In this document: in pieces, positions 39,601-50,512 of the stretch
Layout of the letters: each line of letters begins with the position of its first letter
How positions within the stretch are numbered: the stretch's first letter is position 1
NCBI RefSeq assembly: GCF_016802725.1
Contig: NC_052666.1
Location: 24,891,497-24,955,496, forward strand
Length of the DNA: 64,000 bases
DNA from: Solenopsis invicta
Taxonomy: Eukaryota; Arthropoda; Insecta; Hymenoptera; Formicidae
Reading direction: 5' to 3'
Notes under the pieces: model-generated
Seen by the model: the letters and a program-made list of their open reading frames with translations, nothing else
Databases searched by the model: none
Told to the model about the DNA's origin: nothing
Position numbers and translations under genes: made by a program

Positions 39601-40978
39601 ATTTGAGTACAATCACAATTTTTATCGTTCATGAGAGAAAAAGAAGATTAAATCTAAGAAGCATGTGGCTTTTAAATTTTGATAACTTTTAATTGGTATT
39701 ATACAGTCAAAACTCCCATAATAATAATAATTACTTGCAGATCACACAATACTTGTTCAGGAGAGGAAGGATTCTCGGATCTGACTTGCGAGCGATAGAC
39801 ATTCAAAGAGATCGCGATCACGGGCTCGCTTCATACAATGATTATCGCGAATATTGCGGACTGCCACGAGCGAAGACTTTCTATGATTTTGCCGATTATA
39901 TATCTCTTTCGGTAGGTAAATCGAATTTCTCTGCACAGATGCAACTTGGATTACAAATTTGTAAAATCGTAGGATATACAAAAACTCTCCACGTTATACG
40001 TTAGTCCGGATGACGTCGACTTGACCGTCGGTGGATCCTTGGAAAGCCATGTTAATGGAGCACTGGCTGGACCAACATTTCTATGCATCATGTTGAAACA
40101 ATTTCAACAAACGCGAATCGGCGACCGTTATTGGTTTGAAGCAGGAGACCCGAAAATAGCATTTACTATAGGTACGCTAATAACATACTATAAATTGTAG
40201 TAATACTGTACTGTAACAAAATTATTCATGTTTATTACCCCTGAGTGAAAATTTTTTTTAAAATATTCATATAATTTTTCAGATTTTCGATATAAATTTT
40301 AGAACTTTCTGAATACTTTTATAACTTTCTAAAAAATTTCTCAGATTTTTATTAAATTGAAACATTTTTTAGAAATGCTGAGATCTACATCTTTTCTAGA
40401 ACTATTTATATATGTAAATATTGTAAGATTTCTCATTCTATGAAATTTTTGAAGAAACTTATAAAGTCTAAAAGGTTTAAAATATTTCTTCAGATATCTT
40501 AATTGATTTAAAAGGACGAATTCTTAAAAATAGTATGAGATGTTATAAGAATTTTTTTTATTAAAAACTGTGCGTAAAGATCACATTTCATATCGATTAA
40601 ACTTTGATTAATAAGACATGTGTCAATTGTGTGTGTGTGTGTGTGTGTGTGTAAAAATTTTATGTGTTTTTGTACGTAGAACAACTGAACGAATTACGAA
40701 AGTCAAGTGTATCGCGATTACTCTGCGATAATGGGGACAACATTCAACACATGCAAAGATCAGGATTTGAACAAATCTCCGAATCGTAAGTGTACTTGAT
40801 ATATTTTTAGTTTAAATCAAAGTACGTGTAATCAGTTCTGAATTGTGTAAATTTCAGGAATCCACTCAGAAAATGTAACGAGCTCCCACAGGTAGATCTT
40901 TCTCTCTGGAAGGATTACGGCTCTCCAGAGGATCATAGCCATACATATCATATTACACCTTTATATAAAAAAAGATGA
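27653..40978 (+). CDS. Animal haem peroxidase B (chorion-peroxidase-like), 13 coding exons
   Basis: Coding exons: 27653-27785, 32463-32628, 33105-33298, 34985-35161, 35677-35879, 36913-37108, 38059-38256, 38626-38773, 39153-39309, 39741-39911, 39973-40171, 40680-40785, 40858-40978. The total is 2169 nt (722 aa). Residues 1-24 form a signal peptide ending in Ser-Leu-Ala. The peroxidase domain shows YRSYDGSCNN (132-141), distal QVMTHDM (Gln208, His212), GDTR (Arg360), REHNRIADYLTHLNPHWNDE, proximal IRYFHS (His464) and QRDRDHGLASYN. All core catalytic residues are present, so it is probably an active secreted enzyme. The positions that tie haem covalently in myeloperoxidase (Asp94, Glu242) are Thr and Gln here. 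Intron phases match peroxidase A; exons of 177, 157, 199 and 106 nt are the same length in both. The intron at 39912-39972 is only 61 bp. AATAAA lies at 41060-41065. Confidence 0.94.
28413..28902. mobile_element. MITE in peroxidase B intron 1
   Basis: 490 bp flanked by TA (28411-28412, 28903-28904). The left end reads CACTGAGAGAAA and the right end is the complement of CGCTGAGAGAAA. AT-rich, no ORF. An isolated half-end (TTCTCTCAGTG) occurs near 32401-32411 in the same intron, which suggests a second, partial copy. The rest of this 4.7-kb intron shows nothing I can name. Confidence 0.55.
32712..33037. mobile_element. Foldback element in peroxidase B intron 2
   Basis: Left end TAGCAAACAAAAATAAATT; right end is the complement of TAGCAAACAAACATAAATT. 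The inside (about 290 bp) is built of diverged repeats of an ATTTGAAT/TTTGAATCC motif. A diverged relative of the end (GAGCAAACAAAAATGAATT) occurs at 52437-52455. No ORF. Confidence 0.5.
40629..40652. repeat. (GT)12 microsatellite in peroxidase B intron 11
   Basis: Lies about 27 bp before the acceptor of the 40680-40785 exon. Confidence 0.95.
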
Positions 40979-42443
40979 ACAAGCAGATGTACCACTCTTC
41001 TTGAGCTAAACTGATTGACTTTTGTAAATTTTATAATTTCGGTATCCGAGTATATAATTAATAAATCTTCTTAATTTTCTTTATTTTTTTTTATAGTTTC
41101 AACAATTAGGCTACGTTGAAATAACCCTTCAATTAAAAATAATTAGATAATTAATAAAAAATTTTAAACAAAGCGCTATAAACATTCTCAAGTTATTATC
41201 AAAAAAGTAATATTATAGAAACGGGAATCTGGGCGATTGGAATTGTGCCAATTATTAAACAATACATTGTATCAATCACTAAAAATAAATACAATTTAAT
41301 GTAATTACATGTTTAATGTATTAGTTTTAATTGGTACTAACTTTTAATATACGTAATATTGAAAGACATAGATTTACATTAAACGTATTACAAAACGTGT
41401 ACGATTAATAAACGTTAAGGTTTTATTCAATTCTCTTTGTGATTAATCCTTCAACAAGTGACCGCAATTTAAAACTTCAATGTGACAATTGCACGATTAT
41501 TAAAGAATTTAAAAAACCAATTACTCTTATAACTATCACTCTTATGACTATTATTAAGGGGACACCATATCAAATCTTGACACACGTTATAGAGACAATG
41601 ATACTGATCGATTCTTTTCTTATAAATTAATCGACAATTTCGTATAGTTTTTGAGACATATTCGTACTTACATAAAGCTCACTTACAAAATTTAATTATT
41701 TTCATTATATGACATCTTATATATAATGAGCAGTGAATAAATATGCATTTTAGATTATAATTCACTAATTTTATACCTGTCATTATGTAGTTTTATTTAT
41801 ATTCTTGAACAAAACAAAGATCTTGTTTCGTTTGGTAAACAAAGGGATAAAGAATGAGACAGACATCGAACATTTTCGCATAAAAAATCGGAAACTTAAA
41901 TGGAACAGTAAAGGAAAGCCGCAAATGTTGGCATCCATATTGCTTTTGGATAATACATCTTAAACAAAAACTAAAAGTAAGATTTTAAAAACGTAAGTAT
42001 AAACTAGAAAGTATTTTTTATCAAATGGTATAATTTTTATACCATTTTGATTAATATTTTAACTTGCTTAGGTTTAAATATAATAAGGTTGTAAAATACA
42101 ATAGCTATGAAAAAATAAATTATAATGACTTACAGTGTCACTTACTAAATGCTAAGGAAACGTAATCTTTTCATTATTACCTGTATGTAAATAAAACATG
42201 ATTCAATTTTACCATATTCAGTTCCTTTCTATCCATATATATGGATACCGACGAGAAACTGTTATATAATCTCTCTTAATAGTCTCTCATCAGTGGTACG
42301 AGTCAAGAATTTGGAATTAAAAATAATTAAAAATTGTCAATCCATTTTAATTAATTTTTGAGGAGAATAATGTGATTTATAACAATATAAGAAATGTGTA
42401 AAAAAAAAGCTTTAGCTAAAATAACACATTTGATTTTGCAGTG
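40979..42443. other. 3' flank of peroxidase B
   Basis: AT-rich spacer with a polyadenylation signal (AATAAA 41060-41065). I see no gene, RNA or named repeat before the transposon that starts at 42446. Confidence 0.6.
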
Positions 42444-42465
42444 TACAGGGTGTTACGTTCACATA

Positions 42466-43787
42466 CGAGGTGTGTTCAAAAAGTATCGCGAATTTTGTGT
42501 TTTTTCAAAAGTTATTTATTTATTCATGAATATCTATTTTGTCCCCTTCAAAGTAATCCCCATGAGATATTATACACTTGTGCCAACGGTTTTTCCAATC
42601 TTCGAAGCACTTCAAAAAATCATTTTTTTTTTATCTTGTTCAGCTCCTCCTTCGATGCCGTCTTTATCTCGTCAAGCGTAGCGTAACGTCGTCCTTTCAT
42701 GGGCCTCTTCAGTTTAGGGAACAAGAAAAAGTCACAGGGGGCCAGATCTGGGGAATACGGTGGCTGCGGCATCATTAGTGTGTTGTTTTTGGCCAAAAAG
42801 TCGCGCACAAGCAACGATGTGTGAGCAGGGGCGTTATCGTGGTGCAAAAGCCAATTTTTGTTCTTCCACAAATCCGGGCGTTTCTGGCGGATTGCTTCGC
42901 GCAAATTGCGCATAACTTGCAGGTAATATTCCTTATTGACCGTTCTACCCTGTGGCAAGAACTCATGATGCACCACGCCCCTGCAATCGAAGAAAACTGT
43001 CAGCAAAACTTTCACATTCGACCGAACTTGGCGCGCTTTTTTCGGTCTTGGTTCGTGCGGCAGCTTTCATTGAGATGATTGAGCTTTGGTTTCCACGTCA
43101 TAACCATAAACCCACGATTCGTCACCAGTTATGACCCTCTGGAGCAAATTGGGTCGTCGCGGACAGAGTCCAACATCTCATTAGCAATGTTCATGCGATG
43201 CTGTTTTTGGTCGCAATTGAGCAATTTTGGTACGAATTTCGCGGCGACCCGTCTCATGCCCAAATCATTGATAAAAATCGAATGGCACGAGCCAATCGAT
43301 ATGTTTAGGTCCTCAGCAACTTCTCTAACGGTGATTCGACGATTGGCCAATACCATTTTCTCCACTTCATTAATTTTTTCGTCTGTTGTTGAAGTGCTCG
43401 GGCGTCCGGCACGCTCTTCGTCGTTCACATCTTCTCGGCCTTCTGAGAACATTTTGTACCACCGATAAACGTTGCTTCGGTCCAAGGTAGCTTCTCCGTA
43501 TGCCACAGTCAACATTCGGAATGCACCCGCGCACTTAATTTCGATTTTCACACAAAATTTGATACAGGTTCTTTGATCCATTTTTTTGAATAGGTAAAAA
43601 TCGAAGACGATCCAAAACACGTGCAAGCAAAGCAGCTGTCAACAATTAAGTGAACATTCAAAATGGCCGAGCTTGTCGGCATAAGTGAGAGACATGAGTA
43701 CCAACATAACGCCACAAAAAGATCGAAATTCGAATATACGTAACCCGCGAAAATTCAAAATTCGCGATACTTTTTGAACACACCTCG
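42466..43787 (-). mobile_element. Full-length mariner (DD34D) inserted in the left inverted repeat
   Basis: 1322 bp between TA duplications (42464-42465, 43788-43789). The terminal inverted repeats are about 32 bp and look perfect, starting CGAGGTGTGTTCAAAAAGTA at each end. It encodes one transposase on the minus strand. The opposite arm of the host transposon lacks it and shows the intact target, so insertion happened after the inverted repeats existed. Confidence 0.93.
42520..43581 (-). pseudogene. Mariner transposase, broken
   Basis: Starts at ATG 43581 (MDQRTCIKFCVKIEIK) and would end at 42520, about 350 codons, the usual mariner length. The N-terminal paired helix-turn-helix region (RSNVYRWYKMFSEGRED) and catalytic motifs are recognisable: TGDES, then HHDNAPAHTS and YSPDLAPCDFF with the mariner D34D spacing. 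Three lesions are visible: a frame change near 43145-43150 just before TGDES, a TGA (43069-43067) where relatives usually have Trp, and a frame change in the A-run at about 42622-42631 near the C terminus. It cannot make an active transposase. Confidence 0.9.
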
Positions 43788-44753
43788 TACATGTCGGTCT
43801 AACTGGTTGCCTACTCGTACAGGCGCGCATGGTGGTTCACAACTGCGTACGCTTGCAGGACATGTCGGCAATATCACTCCCATCACTCTTTTTCGGAAAT
43901 GATCACTAACAAATCTTCCCTCTACAATATTTATTTTGATATATTAATAATTTATTATTAAATTGATATTCAATGTAATAAATCAATATAAACATTATAC
44001 AATTCTTCATATAGCGCGTGGCAAAATTCCGGAACGGTCAAATATTTCGAAAATAAAGTATTATCAAGAAAAATGTTTTAGATAAAAGTTGTATGGTTTG
44101 GAGAGGGATAAATAATGGTAAAATTAATTTTTGACAAAACTAAAGTTTTTAACATTATATAGAGGTTATCGGCATTTTTCAAGAGAATTATGTTATATTT
44201 ACACATAATATATATTTCTTATTTTGTATAAGTATTGTAAGCTGAAACTGTCGAAAAATAAATAGTTTACTAGATATTTTACACTTTATTCTGGCACATT
44301 TCGACATAAAGTATAAGATATCTCATAAATTATTCAGTTTTTCGTAATTATATCTTAATACTTTTATGCGTAGTTATTTAAATAGTGTGTAGTACTAAAA
44401 TTACGAAACATTTATTTCAATAGACTTCAACATTAATCGGTTAAAATGGAAGCCACAGTGACAAGGTATGAAAATAAATTTTATGAAATAATAAATGTGA
44501 TAAACAAGGTTTAGTAATATATGTGAATGTCTCCTATTTTGATGTAAATTTGTCGAAAGCGCAGGTATGAGATAAATCAATAGTCAGTAACATAAATATT
44601 AAATGTGGTAATCGATAACTTTATAATAATATTATAATAATATTAGGTAGACGTGTTTGCGATTCTTAATATTAGGGATAGTCAATAACTTGATTAATAT
44701 TTTTATAACATTTATAAACTTTATTGATGAACATAAATTTCTAATAATTGTTT

Positions 44754-45690
44754 TTACAGTAGGTGTTCGAAATATCCCCCGTTTTCTTCCGCACATAACG
44801 CGATTCTCCTCATGATGCTTCCTCGAACGTTTCTCAACATTTCAGGTGTAATTCTCTGACTCGCTTCTCGTATTTTTGCAATTAAGTCATTTCTATCGCG
44901 TGGCAATGTTTGATAAATGATGTCACGCATGTAGCCCCATAAAAAAGAGTCCATTGGCGTAAGATCAGGAGAGCGCGGAGGCCATTCCTGACATGGGCTG
45001 TGAATGCCTATCCATCTCAGTTGATATTCACGGTTTAAAACCGTACGAGCGAGAAGAGACGTGTATGCGGGATGCCCGGATCTTGTTAAGAAATTATGTT
45101 CGGCATAGCAGCAACGTCACCTAACAAAACGGGCAATATTTCCTCCAGGAAATCGGAATAAACTTGTTCCGTAATTGTCACATTTTCCGGAAAGAAATGC
45201 GGCCCGATCACTCGATCATCCAAATTTCCCATCCACACATTAATGTGGAATTGTCCTTGGATGTGCGTTTCCTTTCGGCAATGAGGATTTTCTTCCGCAT
45301 AATGATGTTCATTACGTCTGTTAATTTGTCCATCACTGCGGAAAGTGCACTCGTCTGTCCACAGAATTCTTCTTAAAAAATTATTCTCAGCGACGTTGTT
45401 TATGTCAACCTGATACAAAAAATTATTTCGATTATGTAAGATACTTGAAAACGTCAAGAAAATTGTTAAACTATAAACTATCATCCCACGATATCTTTAA
45501 TACTTTAATTTTTTAAGAATTTTTTAAGCTGTAAACACTTGAAATGTGATTTTTAAGCTATTTTATAAAAAATCGTTATTTTCAATCGTAGTGAGAAAAC
45601 CATTAATTGGCATACATCTTGCTCTTACTTGCTCTGACAACCACTCGCAAAAAGCTTCTCGGCGACGCAGATCTTGAGGATCTCATATAT
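44754..45690 (-). pseudogene. Resident transposase, minus copy, C-terminal two thirds
   Basis: Minus strand: an exon 1 remnant ends at 45629 (donor GTAAGA), intron 45410-45628, exon 2 from 45409 (VDINNVAENNFLRRILWTDE) to the C terminus near 44754 (ending YFEHLL). Homologous to the plus copy at about 80 percent by eye. Lesions include a frame break near 45085-45095, where the second catalytic Asp region should be read. Its N-terminal part is separated and lies at 47358-47627 because the plus copy interrupts it; about 115 bp between the two parts are missing. Confidence 0.8.
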
Positions 45691-45693
45691 TTC

Positions 45694-45825
45694 GTTTAAA
45701 ATAAATGCTGTCAATGTTTCGCAGATGAAATATATGTCGATAAGTAAAATACCGGGCCCAGTAATTTTTACTTATCGACATATATTTCGTTCGCGAAACA
45801 TCGATAGCATTTGTTTAAACAGCTG
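45694..45825. repeat. Foldback flanking the 5' end of the plus transposase copy
   Basis: Two arms of about 55 bp share TATATGTCGATAAGTAAAA, ATGTTTCGC and AAATGCT blocks in inverted orientation around a GGGCCC centre. It lies between the two opposed transposase copies and marks the junction where the minus copy was interrupted. Confidence 0.7.
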
Positions 45826-45855
45826 GTGAAGAGTCACGTTTCTGTGTGCTTGACG

Positions 45856-47338
45856 ATGGAGCGGTATAGCAACGAGGAATTAGCAAACATGTTGCTTATT
45901 TTTGGCGAATGTCATAGAAATCAAAGGCGAGCTGCAGCCCTGTATGCGGAACGTTATCCTGATAAGCAACACCCTGGACACGGGTTTTTTCAATCGCTAT
46001 TTGCAAGGCTTTGTAGGCATGGTACGTTACATGCCCCAACACCTCGATTGCACGTTGCAGCCAGATCAGCGGAAACAATTAATGCTGTCAGAGATGCTGT
46101 CGTTGCCAATCCGCACACAAGTACGAGAAGTATTGCACAGGATTTACAAATGAATCATGTCACAGTGCACAGAATCATCAAGCATGATCTTAAATGGCAT
46201 CCATTTAAGAGGCACACAACACAAAGATTATTTCCTCATGATTTGCCTCGCTGAGTAGCTTTTTGCGATTGGTTATCAGAACAAGTAAGAGCAAGATGAT
46301 GTATTACCAATTGATGGCTATCGTTTCTTACTACACAGAAAAAAAATTATTATTAAATCAAGATTCTTTGTTTCACATATAAGCAAGTATATAACATCGT
46401 TATGCAAGTATATAGATCTTCTTGGAAGAAATTATAATCTTGAACAGACATAAATTATGTCTGTTCAAGATTATAATTTCTTCCAAGAAGATCTATATAC
46501 TTGCATAAAGATGTTATATGCAAAGAATCTTGATTTAATAATAATTTTTTTTCTGTGTACGATTGAAAATAATAATTTTTTAATAAAATTTTTTGTATCA
46601 GGTTGACATAAATAACATCGCTAACGATCATTTCTTGAGGAGAATCCTTTGGACAGATGAGTGCACTTTCCGCAGTGATGGGCGAATAAACACGCATAAC
46701 GAACATCATTATGCGGAGGAAAATCCTCATTGCCGAAAGGAAATGCACATCCAAGGACAATTCCACATTAATGTGTGGATGGGAATTTTGGATGATCGAG
46801 TGATCGGGCCGCATTTCTTTCCGGAAAATGTGACAATTACGGGACAAGTATATTCCGCTTTCCTGAAGGAAATATTGCCAGGTTTATTAGGTGATGATAT
46901 TTTAAAAGTAAATCACCTAATCGATTAATAAAAATGTTATGCGAACTATCTCAACTAAATCAGTTTTACCAACCAACAGGTGCTGAGATACCAAACATGA
47001 TTTTCCAGCAAGATGGACACCCAGCACATACGTCCCTTCTCGCTCGTGATTTTTTAAATCGGCAATATCGTAATAGATGGATAAGCATCCACAGCCCTCT
47101 TCAAGAATGGCCTCCACGCTCTCCTGATCTTACGCCAATGGATTTTTTTTTATGGGGCTACATACGCGATATAGTGTATCAAACATTACCACGCAGTAGA
47201 GATGATTTGATTGCTAAGATACGAGAAGCGAGTCAAACAGTAACGCCTGTAATGTTAAGAAACGTGCGAGGAAGTTTCATGAGGAGAATTGCATTATGTG
47301 CGGAACAAAATGGGGGGTATTTTGAGCACATACTTTAA
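45856..47338 (+). pseudogene. Tc1/mariner-type transposase, plus copy, one nonsense codon
   Basis: Three exons: 45856-46284, 46602-46890, 46980-47338. They join in frame to 359 codons including the stop. The N terminus (MERYSNEELANMLLIFGECH) is a helix-turn-helix-like domain resembling DUF4817. The catalytic core has WTDECTF, QQDGHPAHTS and RSPDLTPMDFFLWGY; by my count 37 residues separate the second and third Asp. The only disabling change I see is a TGA at 46252-46254 (codon 133); the minus copy has CGA there. Intron 1 (46285-46601) is shared with the minus copy but here carries a 224-bp MITE. Intron 2 (46891-46979) has no counterpart in the minus copy. The gene sits in opposite orientation inside the minus copy. 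Confidence 0.85.
46334..46557. mobile_element. Foldback MITE inside a transposase intron
   Basis: 224 bp flanked by TA (46332-46333, 46558-46559), almost entirely a long hairpin. The arms of about 105-110 bp start with CACAGAAAAAAAATTATTAT at each outer end. It sits within intron 1 of the plus-strand transposase copy and is absent from the same intron of the minus copy. Confidence 0.85.
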
Positions 47339-47357
47339 AAATCATTAGAAATTTATA

Positions 47358-47627
47358 TTACGCAATACTTCTCGTACTGGTGTGCGAATTGGCAACGAGA
47401 GCCTCTCTTATAACATTAACTGTTTCCGCTGATCTGGATGTAACGTTCAATCGACGTGTTGAGGCATGCAATGTCCCATGCCTACAAAGACTAGCAAATA
47501 GCGATTGAAAAAACCCGTGTCCAGGGTGTGGCTTATCAGGATAACGTTCCGCATAGAGAGCTGCGACTCCTCTTTGATTTTTATGGCATTCGCCATAAAT
47601 AAGCAACATATTTGTCAATTCATACAT
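47358..47627 (-). pseudogene. Resident transposase, minus copy, N-terminal fragment
   Basis: Starts at ATG 47627 (MYELTNMLLIYGECHKNQRG), immediately at the inner end of the right inverted repeat, and is homologous to the first 90 codons of the plus copy. The open frame stops matching at 47358, after STRSIA, where the inserted plus-copy segment begins. Confidence 0.8.
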
Positions 47628-48584
47628 CAATAAAGTTTATAAATGTTATAAAAATATTAATCAAGTTATTGACTATCCCTAATATTAAGAATCGCAAACA
47701 CGTCTACCTAATATTATTATAATATTATTATAAAGTTATCGATTACCACATTTAATATTTATGTTACTGACTATTGATTTATCTCATACCTGCGCTTTCG
47801 ACAAATTTACATCAAAATAGGAGACATTCACATATATTACTAAACCTTGTTTATCACATTTATTATTTCATAAAATTTATTTTCATACCTTGTCACTGTG
47901 GCTTCCATTTTAACCGATTAATGTTGAAGTCTATTGAAATAAATGTTTCGTAATTTTAGTACTACACACTATTTAAATAACTACGCATAAAAGTATTAAG
48001 ATATAATTACGAAAAACTGAATAATTTATGAGATATCTTATACTTTATGTCGAAATGTGCCAGAATAAAGTGTAAAATATCTAGTAAACTATTTATTTTT
48101 CGACAGTTTCAGCTTACAATACTTATACAAAATAAGAAATATATATTATGTGTAAATATAACATAATTCTCTTGAAAAATGCCGATAACCTCTATATAAT
48201 GTTAAAAACTTTAGTTTTGTCAAAAATTAATTTTACCATTATTTATCCCTCTCCAAACCATACAACTTTTATCTAAAACATTTTTCTTGATAATACTTTA
48301 TTTTCGAAATATTTGACCGTTCCGGAATTTTGCCACGCGCTATATGAAGAATTGTATAATGTTTATATTGATTTATTACATTGAATATCAATTTAATAAT
48401 AAATTATTAATATATCAAAATAAATATTGTAGAGGGAAGATTTGTTAGTGATCATTTCCGAAAAAGAGTGATGGGAGTGATATTGCCGACATGCCCTGCA
48501 AGCGTACGCAGTTGTGAACCACCATGCGCGCCTGTACGAGTAGGCAACCAGTTAGACCGACATGTATGTGAACGTAACACCCTG
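47625..48584. repeat. Right 960-bp terminal inverted repeat, uninterrupted
   Basis: Complement of the left arm. It keeps the empty mariner site: the single TA at 48565-48566 corresponds to the two TAs that flank the mariner in the left arm. Its inner end contains the ATG (47627-47625 on the minus strand) of the resident transposase. Confidence 0.85.
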
Positions 48585-49865
48585 TACAGAAGAAGGCTAG
48601 TGTTCCTAGAAGTAGAGAGTCTGGACATCGTTCTACGTGATTGGATGCACGTGACTGTACGTCTAAAATGGCAGCACCAATACAGAATCCTGTTTAATCC
48701 TCTTTAGCTAATGCAACAACAGCATACAACCCGTACGACGGATACAGTGCACACAATGATAAACGTATACACACATAAAGCTCACGTACATACACTGACG
48801 TATTCATCGCTCACATTTTAGGGGGAGATGTCCAGACTCTCTAGGGACTTTTAGGGACTCTAAAGAAGGCTAAACTCACTAGATTAATAAAGTACCGCAA
48901 TTCATAAGACTCAATCCGTTTGTTTTCTGTTCCTGAACTCTCTAAATAAGTGTACACTTAAAATGAAATAGATAGATGTTTCAAAGTTAGCAAAAGCAAG
49001 AAGGAACGTTCCAGTGCAGTCTAGTGCAGGAACAGAAAACAAACCTAATGTATAAGGATTTGGAGCCAAAATGGCGTCGGAAAGTGTAAAGAGTGCACAC
49101 TTTCATAATGTATGTATCTACACATTAAGTACAATTATTTACCGTGAGATGCGTTAGATTTGTTGTGTTATTGTTATACTCTGAGAAATAAAACGATATT
49201 AAACGTTTAAAAACATGCCTAAATTCGAATAAATTAAAAGCTTTAGACTTTATTGAAATATTTTTAAATAATTGTTGTACAGACTTTGTGCCATCTTGCC
49301 ACAATATTGTTTTTAAACTTATCAAAACATTTATTATAGCACGCATCTATTTTATCTTAAAAAAAAAATATTAATATTAACGCATATAGAATACGCATAT
49401 ATAATATTAACGCATATTGAACACATATATTAGTAAAAGCGTTGCAATAAAATCATATGTGAATAAGAACCATTGTAAATAAAATTAATTTATATAATTT
49501 ATAATTTTCTTTCTTATTTAAATATATTTATACACATATGCACGTTTTAAATGTGCCGCATGTTGGAGCCAAAATGGCGGTACTTTATAAATCTAGTGAC
49601 TTTAAAGAAGGCTGGAAACGCGCGCTAACGGCTCTAACAATAGGTTCCCCGCTAGATCGGCGGAATGACACAGTATAGACGTCCTTTAGAAGACGCGGAC
49701 AATTTTTATAGAACGCTGGCTCTATATAAGTCTACGAGTTTTTTTTACGAATTTTGCGGGCCCCATTATAGCCCCGGGCCCGTGTGCACCGTACCCACTG
49801 CACCCCCGGTATTTACGCCACTGTCAAGAGCGTTTAAGAGGTGTCAATTAAACGTATAATAGGTT

Positions 49866-50065
49866 GATGTTAATTAAAGCCCATAAGAATAAAAATGATC
49901 GGAAAGCCATGGTCTCCACTATTCCTCGTTTCTTTGCAAGAATGGATGAAAGTCAAATGGTAAAAAAATTGTTCGTCAAGCCGTTATAACGAGATAAAGG
50001 TCAAGAAATAGCGGGGATCATGGCCTTCCGATCACTTCTTATTTCTATGGGCTTCAATTAACATC
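49866..50065. mobile_element. Foldback MITE, about 200 bp
   Basis: Inverted arms of about 55 bp: GATGTTAATTAAAGCCCATA at the left and the complement of GATGTTAATTGAAGCCCATA at the right, continuing through GATCGGAA and GCCATG blocks. No ORF. Confidence 0.7.
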
Positions 50066-50512
50066 TATACGTATTTATTTTCATTTTTTTATCGATTTTA
50101 TTAGTAATTTTATTTATTTAATTATTTATTTTTGTATTTGTGTGTCACTTTGTCCCTTGGACTCTTGCTCTCGTTGTAAATTCTGTAAATTTGCGACGAT
50201 AATTGAGACGTCACTCTAAATCTAAACACATAATTTTATCTTCTGTTGCTCTCGCGATTTCTTCTTTGTTTAAAAACAAAGTTGTTATTTTATTTTTCAT
50301 GCAATCTACGCGCTTCATGCGTGACTCGGAACGCATCGAATATCTGGGAAGATGAAGGCCATCAACCGAAAAGGATCTCTGTAGAAAATCGAAATCAAAA
50401 CCGGTTTTGTAATTCTATTCAGATACATATAATTATTTTGTATTCTAAAATTATATTTCATACTTGTACAGCCACGCTGTAAATCATCGAATATTTCACT
50501 GTGCTATCTCGG

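Larger units (their letters stand above)
42446..44729. repeat. Left 960-bp terminal inverted repeat, interrupted by mariner
   Basis: Complementary to 47625-48584. It is split by the mariner at 42466-43787; removing that and one TA leaves 960 bp, equal to the right arm. No coding sequence of its own. Confidence 0.85.
42446..48584. mobile_element. Composite Tc1/mariner-superfamily transposon with 960-bp terminal inverted repeats
   Basis: Flanked by TA (42444-42445, 48585-48586). The outermost sequence is CAGGGTGTTACG and its complement. The left arm (42446-44729, less the 1324 bp of an inserted mariner) and the right arm (47625-48584) are both exactly 960 bp and appear nearly identical by eye. 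The right arm ends at the start codon of a minus-strand transposase, and the left arm begins just after that gene's 3' flank. Inside the resident minus-strand gene lies a second, opposed transposase copy (about 45691-47357). The transposases have an N-terminal helix-turn-helix-like domain (resembling DUF4817) and a DDE-type catalytic core. The element is broken at several points and not autonomous as it stands. Confidence 0.85.

Noticed and set aside
42821..43468. Plus-strand open frames opposite the mariner
   Set aside because: They are antisense shadows of the mariner transposase on the minus strand.
45164..46847. Open frames antisense to the two transposase copies
   Set aside because: They mirror the coding strand of the opposed copy and have no independent motif.
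49758..49810. GC-rich GGGCCC-containing stretch considered as an rRNA or SRP RNA fragment
   Set aside because: Too short and not recognisable as any conserved rRNA or 7SL segment.
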